Positions 1 through 10,432 of a DNA stretch of 64,000 nucleotides are shown one piece after another. This stretch comes from Diadema setosum (Eukaryota; Echinodermata; Echinoidea; Diadematoida; Diadematidae). The notes under the pieces were generated by a model that was not told the DNA's origin, did not search any database, and worked only from the letters and a program-made list of their open reading frames with translations. The position numbers and the translations under genes were made by a program. Every line of letters begins with the position of its first letter. The stretch's first letter is position 1. The stretch is from NCBI RefSeq assembly GCF_964275005.1, contig NC_092693.1, positions 26,341,173 to 26,405,172 of the forward strand. The letters are read 5' to 3'.

Positions 1-427
1 AAACACAAAACGGGGCATATTTCACTGTTTCTCTAAGAAAAAAAACACCAACAAACAAACAGGGCCATTTGCGAGACGACATACACACATGCACCCACAC
101 ATCCCCACACAACGCCAACATGCACCCTCCCCTCCCCCCCCCCCCCGTGCCTTTAGTCCTCAGGTTTCAGGTTTTATTCACACTTGAATAACTTTGCAGT
201 ATAAATTGCCATTTTGTTTCTCATACAATAAAATACTTCCTACTCATAATACGGAAGTGATGTGGAAATGGTAGAAGCAATAGAGACGAGGAAAAAAACA
301 AAAACAAAACAAAACCCGACAACGATATGACAATAACTCGCAGATACATGTACAGCAAATTCAAAACAGAAAAAGATAATCACATAAAATCACTGAAAAG
401 TGGACCTGTGCGCTATACAAGTAGCCA
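1..427. other. low-complexity flank, no gene
   Basis: This AT-rich stretch has no coding signal. It holds A-rich runs, a C-rich tract at about 128-146 and a run of AAAAC-like units near 295-315. Open frames here are short and low in complexity. It is the DNA just outside the 3' tail of the LINE that begins at about 430. Confidence 0.6.
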
Positions 428-428
428 C

Positions 429-458
429 TATTATTATTATTATTATTATTATTATCAT
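429..458 (-). repeat. (ATT/ATA)n tract, 3' tail of the LINE
   Basis: About nine ATT triplets on the plus strand, read as TAATAATAA on the minus strand. They sit immediately after the apparent end of the LINE's C-terminal coding sequence. Simple-repeat tails in place of poly(A) are known in several LINE clades. Its position suggests a retrotransposon tail and not an independent microsatellite. Confidence 0.65.
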
Positions 459-461
459 CCT

Positions 462-1319
462 CGGTATACCTCATATATATATTCCCACTTTGACAAATGC
501 ATTCCAACTGTTCCTCTTTTACTAGCTATCTTATTTTCTTCTTCTTTACACATCTTAAAATACTTAATTAAAATTTGGTACCTCCCCTTCTGATCTCGCT
601 AAATATAAAATATATTTAATCATCAGTATAATTGTATTCTATCCTTTGATTTTTAACGAGTTTCCAGATATACCTGATGTATAAACAACTTCCCAATTCA
701 TATTTCCTAATTCTTCTAAATTAAATTTTGGAATAATAATTTGCCACAGATCCTGCACTTTAATACACTCCCAAAATAAATGTGAATATGTCTCAGTGCT
801 CTTTTTGCAGAAAGAACAGAGATCATCCGGAACAAACCCAAATCTCAACAGATTAACTTTTGTATAAAGTGCACCATGAAGAAGTTTAAACTGAAATTCT
901 CTAAGCTTTGGGATAAGAGTTGTGACTCTGGGTCGGAGAAAAATATCTTGGGTTACTTTTGAGAAGACAAAATTACTCTGTTGATCTCGTACTTCCAATG
1001 TATATAAATGTTGTAAATCGGTTAAAAAATGCGTGTAAATCTTCCTCGAAGGTATGTTACCAATCCTAATTTCTTTTCCATGTAATTTTAACCAAATATC
1101 ATACACTTGAAAAAGTTTATTGCTGACCCACGATAAACTAAACCGTCCACTTTTCAAAATTACATTACAAATCCTCCAAACATACTCAATTTCCTCACTA
1201 CATAAACCTGCTTTTTGAAAATAAATAATCGGCCGTATACCTTTTCCATCGAAATAATGACATAATCTATAAATATTTTTCCTAAATAAATTTTCATTAT
1301 ATATCATTTTACCTTTCAA
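462..1319 (-). pseudogene. LINE ORF2 C-terminal domain with CCHC-like finger
   Basis: C-terminal part of the LINE polyprotein. An open stretch from 1319 to 639 contains the pattern CSFCKKSTETYSHLFWEC (Cys-x2-Cys-x8-His-x4-Cys), the zinc-binding finger found after the RT domain of Tx1/L1-type LINEs. Coding then appears to continue in another frame from about 590 to 462, with sequence such as FKMCKEEENKIASKRG followed by HLSKWE, which resembles the conserved end of these proteins. A frameshift near 590-640 separates the two parts. Confidence 0.7.
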
Positions 1320-1374
1320 TAAAAAAATCTATTATTAAATACTATTTGATTCATAAACCCCTCTTCTAAATCTC

Positions 1375-2289
1375 TCAAACTTCCCAAATCTTGCCACGCT
1401 TGTAAAATCTCTTTATAAAATTTCGGAACTTTAAAAAAAAAAGCTTATTTATTTCAAAATTACACTGAAAAATTAAAATGCCACCAACTGACCTAAAAAA
1501 ATATTGAAAACACTTTTCCAGGTCATATTCTTTTCTCCACAAAAAATTCTTTTCACCCACATTACTCTTTGAGCTTTAACGAACAACTCAAAATTCATCA
1601 TTCTAAGTCCCCCTTCTCCATAATCTTGATACAAAATAACCCTTTTCATGCGATCTTTTCTTTTCCATAAAAATTCAAAACAAATCTTTTTAACCTCTGC
1701 AAATACCCACGAAGGAACAATTGACGATGATATATAATTCAATTTAGATAATGCGTATGTTTTAAGCAAATGAATCTTACCCATCAAAGATAAATCTCTT
1801 TGTTTCCACCAACTTAATAATCTTTTTATTTTACTAAGTATCTCTTTATAATTCATTTCTTCTCTCAATTTGAAATCTGTCGAAAAATAAACCCCCAATA
1901 TCTTCACCCCTTTCACCAAATTACAAAACGAAAGATCTCCTACCCTATCCCTGTCTTTTCCTATCCACAATATATATTTTTTTTCCAAATTAACATTCAA
2001 ACCAGTCATTTCATAAAAACAACACAAAATTTCATACTCTTTTAACCGAACTCTCATCTCTGACAAAAATTGTCATATCATCAGCATATAACCCTTGTCT
2101 AACTTCAAAATCACCCAGAGTAATTCCTTTAATACCTTCAGCACTCCTCAATGCTTGCGCAAGAATTTCAATCACAACCAGAAATAAATATGGCGACAGA
2201 GGATCACCTTGCCTAACTCCACGACCAACATCAAAATAACCAGTTGAAAACCCACCATTCATTATACAACTACTAATTCCATTATCCAA
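1375..2289 (-). pseudogene. LINE reverse transcriptase, palm and thumb
   Basis: Two overlapping frames carry the core RT. The stretch 2289-2032 contains GVRQGDPLSPYLF and the catalytic box LYADDMT, with YADD encoded at 2077-2088. The frame 2066-1473 carries the thumb-like region (motifs such as LGVYFSTDF, LSLMGKIHLLKT and FLWKRKDRMKRV). A third short frame, 1560-1375, continues it. The domain would copy the element's RNA at nicked target DNA. Frame changes near 2060 and 1500 show that it is inactive. Confidence 0.85.
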
Positions 2290-3180
2290 ATTTTGTTACC
2301 CAAGAACAAAAATAAGGACCAAAACCAAACAATTCTAATACCTTAAACAGAAACTCATGAAAAACAGAATCAGACGCCTTTTCAAAATCAACTGCAATTA
2401 AAAAACTCTGCATGTTATTATTCAAACAATAAAAAAACCATATCATCTAATTAACCTTATAACTTCTCCAATATTTCTATTTTTCATATACCCCACCTGA
2501 TCCGGCTTTATATCCTCTAATACATCCTTCACTCTATTCGCTAAAACTTTAGAAAGTAACTTATAATCAAATTCAATAAAGTAATGGGTCTATAATTCTC
2601 AGATTATGTAAAGAATCTTTACCATCTTTTCCTATCAAAGTAATTACTTCTTGTCTCTGCGATATTGAAAGAATCCCTTTATCATACGCCTCATATATAG
2701 CATCAACAATCAGACCTCTAATATATGGCCAAAAAGTCATATAAAATTCCACAGAAAAACCATCATTACCCGGTGATTTGTTCAATGCCATAGTCTTTAA
2801 GGCATTGAAACATTCCTCCTGCGTTATTTTACACTCACATGAAATTTGACTTTCGTCACTTAACCTGAGGATATCGGCGAAGAAACAGTTTTCTGTATAA
2901 TCTTCTTCCGACAGTTTCCTTTTTGAATACAATTTCTCATAAAATAACTTGATGACACACAATATTTCCTTTTTATTTCGTGTTATATCACCATTTTCAT
3001 TATATAATTCTTGAATAAATGTTTTCCGTTTATAAGATGACAATAATTGCTGAAATTATTCCTTCTTCTCTTCACCTTCCTCATACCAAACCGCTCGTGA
3101 TCTTATCTTAATTCCCTGCTTTAAACGAACTTTCTTTCTATTTCCTCTGAATACCTACCACTTCCCGACATTTCCATTTC
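2290..3180 (-). pseudogene. LINE reverse transcriptase, N-terminal part
   Basis: The open stretch 3043-2573 carries the start of the RT domain, with the diagnostic MALNKSPGNDGFSVEFYMTFW. The segment from 2573 to 2290 (fingers/palm, including a recognisable DFEKASDSVFHEF-like string) is broken by stops and frame changes. It lies between the endonuclease and the YADD box, as expected for an L1/Tx1-type ORF2. Confidence 0.8.
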
Positions 3181-3895
3181 TAAACGAAAAATTTCATTTT
3201 CCAATTTTTTATTTCATTTTCCTTTCCTTTGCTTTTCCCTTCGAATATTTTATTATATACTGTCTCATTTTCATTCTCATGCAATCCCAAAATAAAAAAC
3301 TTACTCACAAATTCACCCCCTTCCACTTCATTAATCAGTTTTATTTCATTAACCATTCCCTCAACAAATATTCTATCAACACATAAACTATTATTAAATT
3401 TCCAATAAGATCTCCCATGATCATAACAACTTTCTAAATATCTCAATTGTAAAGTAATGGCGGAATGATCAGGTGTAACTGATGCAATAATAATCATCCA
3501 CCAAAACCTCAGATTTACTTGATATAAACCAATAATCCAAACGACTCTGTACTAAAGGGCTTTTCTGTGTATAAGTAAATTGCCTTCAGCGTGGGTTTCT
3601 TTCCCTCCAACTGATATTTTCTAAGAAAAAATCTAAATGATTCACAAAATTTGATCTCACGCATTTTGTTGTCCCAAAATAATCCAAAGTTTCGTCAATA
3701 ATCACACTAAAATCACCACCTATAATAAGCATATCATTCAAAGAAAACCTTCGCGAAATACAATCATCCAAACTATCTAAAAGTTTATTTGTTCTTTAAC
3801 CTTATCCCTTGTTGGAAAGTGTACACTTCCCAACAATAATTTAAATCCATTTATGCCACCTTTCAAAAATATATACCGCCCATCTTCATAAATTA
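3180..3895 (-). pseudogene. LINE APE-type endonuclease, central and C-terminal part
   Basis: Apurinic-type endonuclease that would nick the target. The minus strand shows, in order, YEDGRYIFLKG (about 3880-3850), a GSVHFPTRDK stretch, the GGDFSVI box (GGDFN-like, about 3735) and TPDHSAITL (SDHxxI-like, about 3465). These match the family's catalytic boxes. A stop near 3778 and frame breaks near 3500-3590 disrupt it. Homology stops abruptly at about 3895, where a second LINE is inserted. Confidence 0.75.
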
Positions 3896-3899
3896 ATGA

Positions 3900-5150
3900 T
3901 ACTAATAATAGTGAGACTCTTATAAAGCTCTCATTTCTATCTAAAAGAGATACTCAAGGCGCTATACATAGAACAGAGTACATAATTATTGTGTCACGTT
4001 ACAACAGCATCACAGAAAATTATAAGACAATAAACCAACAAACAATATATACTACTCATAAACTATACATACAGGTATGGTCAGTCTAAATTGAAAATGT
4101 ATGTCTTGAGATTCTTTTTGAAACCATCAATGGAAGATGCTTCTCTAAGAGATTTTGGTAGGCCATTCCATGGTTTTGGGCCCATATATGAAAAAGCCCG
4201 ATCCCTCCAATTATGCTTGATTCGAGGTACCTGTAATTTTAGCAAGTTTGATGAACGGAGATTACGTGGTGGTTGGTGAAGATGAAGAGTATTTTGAAAG
4301 TAGACAGGGGCAAATTTGTGCAATGTACGGTAACCAAGAAGAAGAATCTTGAAGTTAATACGTTTTTCTACAGGAAGCCAGTGTAGGGACCGAAGTATTG
4401 GGGTAGTATGCACAGTTTTCTTCGTGAAAATAAGTAATCTAGCGGCACAATTCTGAAGACGTTGCAGTTTACTGAGTTCTTTTTGTGGAAGGCTGCAAAA
4501 CAGAGAATTGCAGAAATCTAGACGAGACGAAATAAGAGCATGCATCAGTTTTTCTGCCGCTGATCTAGTTAAATATATCCGAATTGAGCCCAGGTTACGC
4601 AAATGAAATCTTACAGATTGGGATACATGAAATGTGGTCTTGAATGTCAGATGTGCATCATAAACAACACCAAGATTACGAACTTTGTTCGAAGGCTTGA
4701 TATTACTATTGCCAATTCTGACATAACATGTATCAGAATTCACTTTAGACAACATCTGTTTGGATCCTATCAGAATAAATTCTGACTTACTGTCATTAAA
4801 TTTGAGACCATTTCTTTCCATCCATGCCTTAACATCATCAATACATGATTCTAATCGTTTTACAGCTTCAGAGAATTCAGTCCTGGTTGGTGAAAAAGAT
4901 ACAAATATTTGAATATCATCTGCATAACAGTGATACTGAATGTCGTGTCTTTCAAAAATGTGTCTAATCCTTGAAAGAATAGAAGTGGTCCACCTACAGA
5001 CCTTTGGGGGACACTGCAAGTAAGTGCAGCCGGATCAGAGTTACTATATCATTGATCTTAACATATTGTGAACGGCTGGTAAGGTAAGATTGAAACCACT
5101 CTAATAATCTCTTCAATCTTAAAATCTACTTCACTGGCCACAAAAATTAA
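3900..5150 (-). mobile_element. 5'-truncated CR1/L2-type LINE nested in the outer LINE
   Basis: A second non-LTR element in the same orientation, sitting inside the endonuclease of the first. It keeps the distal half of RT, the C-terminal domain and a 3' UTR that ends in a CGCCTTGAGTATC...AGAGCTTTATAAG motif followed by ATTATTAG. That 3' signature is typical of CR1/L2-type elements. Its 5' end is truncated upstream of the WFQSYLTSRSQYV motif, as expected from incomplete reverse transcription. Confidence 0.8.
4081..5105 (-). pseudogene. reverse transcriptase of the CR1/L2-type LINE, C-terminal half
   Basis: The main open frame (5019-4081, 312 codons) has the catalytic box CYADDIQIF (YADD encoded at 4915-4926), then LKFNDSKSEFILIGSKQ, then the C-terminal LHWLPVEKRINFKILLL and FSYMGPKPWNGLP segments shared by CR1/L2 relatives. 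Upstream, in another frame, WFQSYLTSRSQYV and a degraded PQGSVLGP-like motif are visible at about 5010-5100, with a stop after SPKGL. The gene is a fragment with at least one frameshift. Confidence 0.85.
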
Positions 5151-5195
5151 AGCTCCTCTGCTGTGATTAGTGCCGTGACTAAAAAGGTTACAGCT

Positions 5196-5462
5196 CGTTA
5201 TTCCGAAGGTTCGTTATTCCGAAGGCTCTTTAGTCCGAAGATTCGTTATTCCGAAGGTTCGTTTCGTTATTCCAAATGTCATTTTCGGATTAACGAATCT
5301 TCGGAATAACGAACCTTCGGAATAACGAACCTTCGGAATAACGCCACAAATGTTCGGATTAACGAACCCTTTTTCATTTTCGGATTAACGAACCTCTAGG
5401 TATAGGGAATTTGTGTGTTTCAGACTAACGAACCTTCGGAAGAACGAACCTTCGGAATAACG
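5196..5462. mobile_element. hairpin MITE of CGTTATTCCGAAGG units
   Basis: A 267-bp palindromic element. The left end has CGTTATTCCGAAGGTTCG repeats and the right end carries their reverse complement (CGAACCTTCGGAATAACG). Spacers contain related TTCGGATTAACGAA units, so each arm is itself a short tandem repeat. It has no coding potential. It lies between the truncated 5' end of the inner LINE and the resumed endonuclease of the outer LINE. Confidence 0.7.
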
Positions 5463-5474
5463 AACAGCACCCAC

Positions 5475-5641
5475 TAAAAAACATTTCCCCGCACCAATCT
5501 CCAAACATTTTCAATATCAGGTGTGCTATATGTTTCCTGTAACCAAACAATCTTCCCTTCCTTCAATTTTACCCAATCAAAAATCAATTTCCTTTTAACT
5601 CTATCCTGTATTCCCCTAACATTAGCCGAAAACAAATTCAT
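5475..5641 (-). pseudogene. LINE endonuclease N-terminus, outer element
   Basis: Reading from an ATG at 5641-5639 on the minus strand, the peptide includes FSANVRGIQDRVKRK and IVWLQETYSTP. These are the first two boxes (N-x-RG and LQET) of APE-type endonucleases in Tx1/L1 LINEs. The reading ends at a stop near 5475, beside the hairpin MITE, and the rest of the domain resumes near 3895. About 20 residues of the expected middle are not recognisable. Confidence 0.75.
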
Positions 5642-5650
5642 ACCTATTTT

Positions 5651-5970
5651 TTTTTATCCATAATAAAAACTGAACCCTACACTACAAAAACTTGCTCCCC
5701 CCACCCACACTAAATCTCCTAATCCAAAAGTAAAGGACGACACAATGAAAAACTTGCCATGACAATGAAACTCGTGTACACAAAAAGAAACCTGAAGGCA
5801 GAAGGCACATCCCAATACATGTAACACTACAAAACAAACTCCCAAACACACAAAATTCCTATCTACCCAATTCATCCTTATTCTACCCACCCCTTGCGTG
5901 CTCATCATCCCCTGACCAACACAGTGAGCGCGTGCCCAGCCTCCCCCACCTGCAATTAACTGGTGACACG
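5651..5970. other. no gene recognised
   Basis: This stretch lies upstream of the outer LINE's endonuclease, on its 5' side. It could be LINE 5' UTR or host DNA. The only open frame is a low-complexity minus-strand stretch rich in Cys, Val and Phe without known motifs. Confidence 0.5.
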
Positions 5971-6309
5971 ACATATGCTCCTGCGACAAATGCTCCGACG
6001 ACAATTACTCCGAAAAATGCGATATTTGCTCCGCGACAAATGCTCCGGCGATATTTGCTCCGGCGACAAATGCTCCGGCGACATTTGCTCCGGCAACAAA
6101 TGCTCCGGCGATATTTGCTCTGGCGACAATTGCTCCTGTGACAATTGCTCCTACGATAACTGCTCTGGCGTCAAATGCTCCGGCAACATTTGCTCCGGCG
6201 ATAATTGCTCCTAATGTGCGACAATTGCTCCGGGAACATTTGCTCCGGCGACAACATTTATTGCTCTGTCATCAAATGCTCCAGCGACATTTGCTCCGGC
6301 GATAATTGC
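5971..6309 (+). repeat. 15-bp tandem array, left part
   Basis: Degenerate 15-bp units of the form GCTCCGGCGACAAAT or GCTCCGGCGACATTT. The array starts near GCTCCTGCGACAAATG and includes a distinctive CTCCGAAAAATGCG variant at about 6008 that also marks one end of the copy at 17.9-18.4 kb. It is cut at 6309 by a foldback element and resumes in the same orientation at 8054. Translated frames over it are repeat artefacts. Confidence 0.85.
6302..6309 (+). repeat. 8-bp target duplication, left copy
   Basis: ATAATTGC precedes the foldback element and is repeated exactly at 8054-8061 after it. Both copies lie within the 15-bp array phrase GATAATTGCTCC. Confidence 0.75.
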
Positions 6310-6695
6310 GGGGGCATCCCACGAGACTGACACCCACGAGTCATACGGTCCACGAGACCGACATCAATAATAGGTCCATGAGTCATACAGCCCACGAGTT
6401 ATATGGCTCACGAGTCATACAGCCCATGAGTTCGACACTACGCACAAAAGGCTCACGAGACCGACACTAAGCAAACATAGCCCACGAGACCGACACTAAG
6501 CAATAAAGGCTCATGAGACCGACACTAAGCAAAGAAAGCCCATGAGACCGACAGTAGGCAAAAAAGGCCCACGAGACCGACACTAAGCTAAAAAGGCTCA
6601 CGAGACCGACACTAAGCAAAGAAAGCCCACGAGACCGACAGTAGGCAAAGAAGGCCCACGAGACCGACAGGATAAACAGCGCCATCTACATGTCA
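6310..6695 (+). repeat. left inverted arm of foldback copy 1
   Basis: Tandem units with the core CCACGAGACCGACACTAAGC and spacers such as AAAGAAGGC. The outer part has a related CACGAGTCATACAGCC unit. The inner end is GACAGGATAAACAGCGCCATCTA, which is repeated in inverse form at the inner end of the right arm. Confidence 0.85.
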
Positions 6696-7648
6696 ATCAC
6701 CTGTATAGGGTGTTCCATGAACGGAAAATAACATACTGGCGGGTGTAATTTCGTAACGCTATCAATTGAAAGATGGTGACCATCTACATAATTATGAACG
6801 TCATCAAATATGTATTTCTACATACTTCTGGGGAGGGGGGCAAGTGTGTCAGGGAGCGACATTGCTATCAAGTAGAAAAATTGAATTGTATTCTTCATGC
6901 CCCCACCCCCCCCAAAAAATAGAAGAATTAGTATTCTTCATCCCCCCCCCAAAAAAAAAAAGAGACAAAAAACACAAATGAATTTAAAAGAGGACAATAA
7001 CGATGTATGGATTAATTTTAGAGCTTTGATAATGCCATCGTGCTATTTTTAATAGGCTTTCCCAGTTTTTAGTTAGAAGATGGACAAGAAATAAATTTTA
7101 CCTCTTCTCTTTCCCGATTCACTAATTACTTATTCTGTTTCAGATATTCTACCCTCCTGCTTTGACGTTTTGCAGTAAGATCTATTGTATTTGTATTTTT
7201 TTTTTCTGTAACTATAATGCAATTCTACTGATTAAAACGTTTTATATCGCAGGGATTCACCTCAATTTTTTGGCTTGTGTTATTCTCCTCCGAACAGTAC
7301 ATTTTATCGTGAAATACAAAAGCTGTTTTTATGGATGCATCTGGTTTTTCCCGAATTCCTAACGCTACCTTAATAGACGATTACGTTATTTTTTTTATTT
7401 TTTATTAATACTGAATCAACACCCTCGCAGGTTTATTGTGGAAAGATCTGTTACACACTTTTATTGTACTTTGTTCATTTTTTTTCACAAACACACACCC
7501 ATGCGAACACAATTAAAGATCCTGATCATTTCGGGGGGGGGGGGGGCAACCGATGGGGTAACACCCTGCCCGAGATGGCAACTCTTCTTTTCCATCTCTC
7601 ATAATATCTTCCTATGCTATTATCAGGACATCCTATACAATCTATTGG
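6696..7648. other. core of foldback copy 1, no gene
   Basis: AT-rich core with a poly-C/A tract at about 6899-6960 and a poly-G run near 7532-7545. No transposase motif was seen. The right third (about 7430-7650) is clearly related, in reverse complement, to 26255-26480 of the second foldback copy, including a shared AGATCTTTCCAC and a CA-rich segment. Confidence 0.7.
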
Positions 7649-8053
7649 TCTATAGGTGGCGCTGTTCATCCTGTCGGTCTCGTGGGCCTTCTTTGCTTAG
7701 TGTCGGTCTGGTGAACCTCTTTTGCGTAATGTCGGTCTCGTGAGCCTTGTATGCGTAGCGTCGGTCTCGTGGACCTTTTAAGTGTAGTGTCGGTCTCGTG
7801 GGCTTTGTTTGCTTACTGTCGGTCTCATGAGCCTTTTGTGCGTAGTGTCGGTCTCGTGAGCCGTATAACTCCTGGGCTTATTTTACTTGATGTCGAACTC
7901 GTGGGCTTTATTTACTCAGTGTCGAACTCGTGGGCTGTATAACTGGTGGGCTGTATGACTTGTGAGCTGTCTGACTCGTGGGCTGTATGACTTGTGAGCT
8001 GTATAACTTGTGGGCTGTATGACTCGTGGGTGTCGGTCTCGTGACGTGCACCC
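7649..8053 (-). repeat. right inverted arm of foldback copy 1
   Basis: Reverse complement of the left arm: CTATAGGTGGCGCTGTTCATC, then tandem GTGTCGGTCTCGTGGGCC units, then GTATGACTCGTGGG units, ending in GTCTCGTGACGTGCACCC. Confidence 0.85.
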
Positions 8054-8460
8054 ATAATTGCTCCTACAACAATTGCTCCGGGGACATTTGCTCCGGCGAC
8101 AATTGCTCCTACCGCAAATGCTCCGACTTCATATAGGCCTAATGCAAAAGTCTGAAGGTACGTCTGTACCTTCAGACAGGTACGACATTTGCTCCGGTGA
8201 CAATTGCTCTTATGACATTTGCTCCGACGTCAAAAGTCTGAAGGTAAAGACAGGTACGACATTTGCTCTGGCGACATTTACTCAAGCGACAATATTGCTC
8301 CTACGAAAACTTCTTGTACCACCTTTGCTATACAAAGGTAAGACATTTACTCCTGCGACGAATGCTCCAGAGACATTTGCTCGGATGGTCCTCCGACGGC
8401 AATTTGTTCCAGCGGTTCGATAATTGATCTGGTGAAATTATATCAGACGAAATTTGTTTA
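8054..8460 (+). repeat. 15-bp tandem array, right part
   Basis: The array resumes in the same orientation as 5971-6309, starting with the second ATAATTGC. It includes two inserts of a motif like GTCTGAAGGTA...ACAGGTACGAC (about 8150-8185 and 8231-8255), also present in the copy at 17.9-18.4 kb. Units decay beyond about 8420. Confidence 0.8.
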
Positions 8461-9220
8461 GAAGATGAGACAATTTCAAGGGTGAAAAATGTCCTCCTCA
8501 CAATTTCTCCAGCGGAAAAAAAAAAATCTTCCTGGACTTCTCCTAAGAATAATACATGTTTTTGTTTCTTTGTTTGTTTTATTCATAGTTATTGCATATT
8601 GACTCTTTTCAAATTACTTTTGAAAGATCAAATGGAGAATCCTTAATAAAGATAACGAACGAATGAAACGAAATAACAAAAATACACAATTAAACAAGGA
8701 AACCCATATTTTCTTCTTCTCACAATATCATTAACTCAAATTACGCTTTCACATACTGATCCAAGTCTCTGGAACTTTCCTGAAAGTGACACAATAGATT
8801 GAAGGTCAATGTTTCAAGAAAAATGTTAGATCGTATTTTCTTGATATTAATAATTGGTATTGCAGGAATGTAATCTTCGTATTTTGTATATTCCCTTACT
8901 CATAATCATGTATATTGCATTGTTATAAGCTGCGTAACGTGATTATTCAATCTTGTCACATTTCCCCCATTATTGTTCATCGTTGGATATTCAAACTGTG
9001 TGCTTGTCAAGCTTTTGTTTCAGGACATTATTCGTAACGGTTTGGAAAAGACTATGCGCACGTATATCGAATTATTGTAGATAATTCCCTCCTTGACACA
9101 CACCCACACCCCCACACACCTGCACCCCCCCACACACACAAAACAAATTTGTTTTGCACGATGACGTAGCGCAACGCATAACACGTAATTCACATCAACT
9201 CAAACTTGTATACATGCTAA
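8461..9220. other. AT-rich DNA, no gene
   Basis: Nothing recognisable except a (CA)-rich, C-rich tract at about 9098-9142 and an AATAAAGATAACGAACGAATG string near 8645 that could be the degraded tail of a LINE. Confidence 0.5.
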
Positions 9221-9224
9221 GATA

Positions 9225-9600
9225 GTGTTCATTCTATCTTTCTTTTTTCTCTTTCTCTTTCTTTCTCTTGTCTTCTTTTTCTCTCTTTCTTTCCTCTTCA
9301 TTTCTTTCTTCATTCATTTTCTTTCTTTCTCTCTTTCCTTTCCTTCCCTCCTCCCCTTCTTTCTTCATTCATTTTCTACTTTCTTTCTTTCTTTCTTTAT
9401 TTCTTTCGTTCATTCTTTGTTTCTTTCTTTCTTCTTCCTTTCTTTCTTTTCTCTGAATTCCTTCTTCTTTTTACTCATTCTTTCTTTTCTTTTTTTCTAT
9501 TTTTCTTTCTTGCTTTCTTGAATTCCTTCTTCTTTGTATTCATTCATTTTTTTTATTTGATTTCTTTCTTTCTGGTATTTTTCTTTTATTCAGACTCACT
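9225..9600. repeat. polypyrimidine (CTTT)n microsatellite
   Basis: An interrupted CTTT/TTCC tract of about 370 bp. It gives artefactual Phe/Ser/Leu-rich open frames. Such tracts can adopt triplex structures, but no function is implied. Confidence 0.9.
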
Positions 9601-10432
9601 TTCTCTGTGACTTTCTACAGAAAGAACTTTTTTTTTCGGACTTACGGTGGGCCCTCTTGATAAACAAAATAAGGACAAATCTGTAGTTTTTTAATGACTA
9701 TCTAGTAATCATTATTTGAAGACGTCTCATACTTTCGTTCCCTATCATGTTATTCTGTTTCCTGAATTGTTTTCATCTAGACCGAACTTGTGCAGTTTTA
9801 TTCTACAGACTTTTTACTTTCGATCATACCTAGTTACCATGTGGCGTCACAGCGAGGAGGGGGCAGGGGCTAGACTGCCCCTAATGAATTTCAAAAATTC
9901 ACAAGGGAAATTCAAAATTTCACAAGGGAAAATAAAAGGAGAGGAAAGAAGAAAGAAAGGGGAAGGAAAAGGGAAAAGAAAGAAGGGGAAAACTGAAGGA
10001 CGAAATGAGAAAGAAGAAAGGGAAAATACTTTATTTCAAGAAAAATGTAATATAAAAGGAAAGAGGAAAGAAAAAAAGCTAGAGTCCTTTTTTCTCGTCC
10101 ATCAGGGTTGCCGAACGCTGAGTGTCCATGACTGGCTATGGCTCCATTGCAATTGCTACTCCTTCGCTTCTTTGCCATAAGTACTCTTTTTCGAATGAAG
10201 CGTGGTGTCGTCAACAAATTACAAAAATGCGTTCAGCAGAAGCAAAACATATGCGAGAAACATAGTCCAAAGAATGCAAAGCAAAAGTTCTCCTCAAATT
10301 GGGATGTTGTCTGTTTGTTAGTTACAAGACCATTTCAAAATTTCTTTCAGGATCCGAAGTTGATTTAAATTAGAGACAACACAAAACATGTCGATAGAAA
10401 TTGTTCTGGTCAACGATCCTGCAACTAAAAGA
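9601..10432. other. intergenic DNA with polypurine tract
   Basis: No gene. A purine-rich GAAA/GGAAA tract covers about 9925-10080, opposite in strand sense to the pyrimidine tract at 9225-9600. The segment ends at the left terminus of the DIRS element. Confidence 0.6.

Larger units (their letters stand above)
428..5650 (-). mobile_element. decayed Tx1/L1-type LINE, split by insertions
   Basis: Remnant of a non-LTR retrotransposon read on the minus strand. Pieces of one ORF2-like polyprotein appear in order from right to left: endonuclease start (5475-5641), endonuclease centre and end (about 3180-3895), reverse transcriptase (about 1470-3060), and a C-terminal domain with a CCHC-like finger running to about 462. 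The endonuclease is interrupted from about 3900 to 5470 by a CR1/L2-type LINE and a hairpin MITE. The pieces lie in different frames with stops, so the element is dead. Its 3' end is an (ATA)n tail directly after the last codons. No ORF1 was recognised, so the 5' end may be truncated. The placement near Tx1/L1 comes from motif style and was not tested by phylogeny. Confidence 0.85.
6310..8053. mobile_element. foldback (TU-like) transposon, copy 1
   Basis: A 1744-bp element with long inverted arms and an unrelated core of about 950 bp. The left end begins GGGGGCATCCCACGAGAC; the reverse complement of the right end begins GGGTGCACGTCACGAGAC, and both continue into CGACACCCACGAGTCATAC. The arms are tandem repeats of a roughly 32-bp unit (CCACGAGACCGACACTAAGCA). 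An exact 8-bp duplication flanks it. There is no transposase frame, so it is non-autonomous. Structurally it resembles sea urchin TU foldback elements; this comparison is from memory and no alignment was made. Confidence 0.85.

Noticed and set aside
327..593. Plus-strand open stretch of 88 codons
   Set aside because: It crosses the ATT tract (poly-Tyr) and lies antisense to the LINE C-terminus.
5932..6214. Repetitive peptides (CSGDI, MLRRQL types) over the 15-bp array
   Set aside because: 15-bp units give five-residue repeats in every frame; no start context, and other array copies are broken.
5971..6309. CRISPR-like array at 5971-6309 and the arms at 6310-6695
   Set aside because: Units are contiguous or nearly so, degenerate, and lack unique spacers; the genome is eukaryotic.
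9225..9521. Plus-strand open stretch rich in Phe, Ser and Leu that looks like membrane segments
   Set aside because: It is a translation of the CTTT microsatellite.
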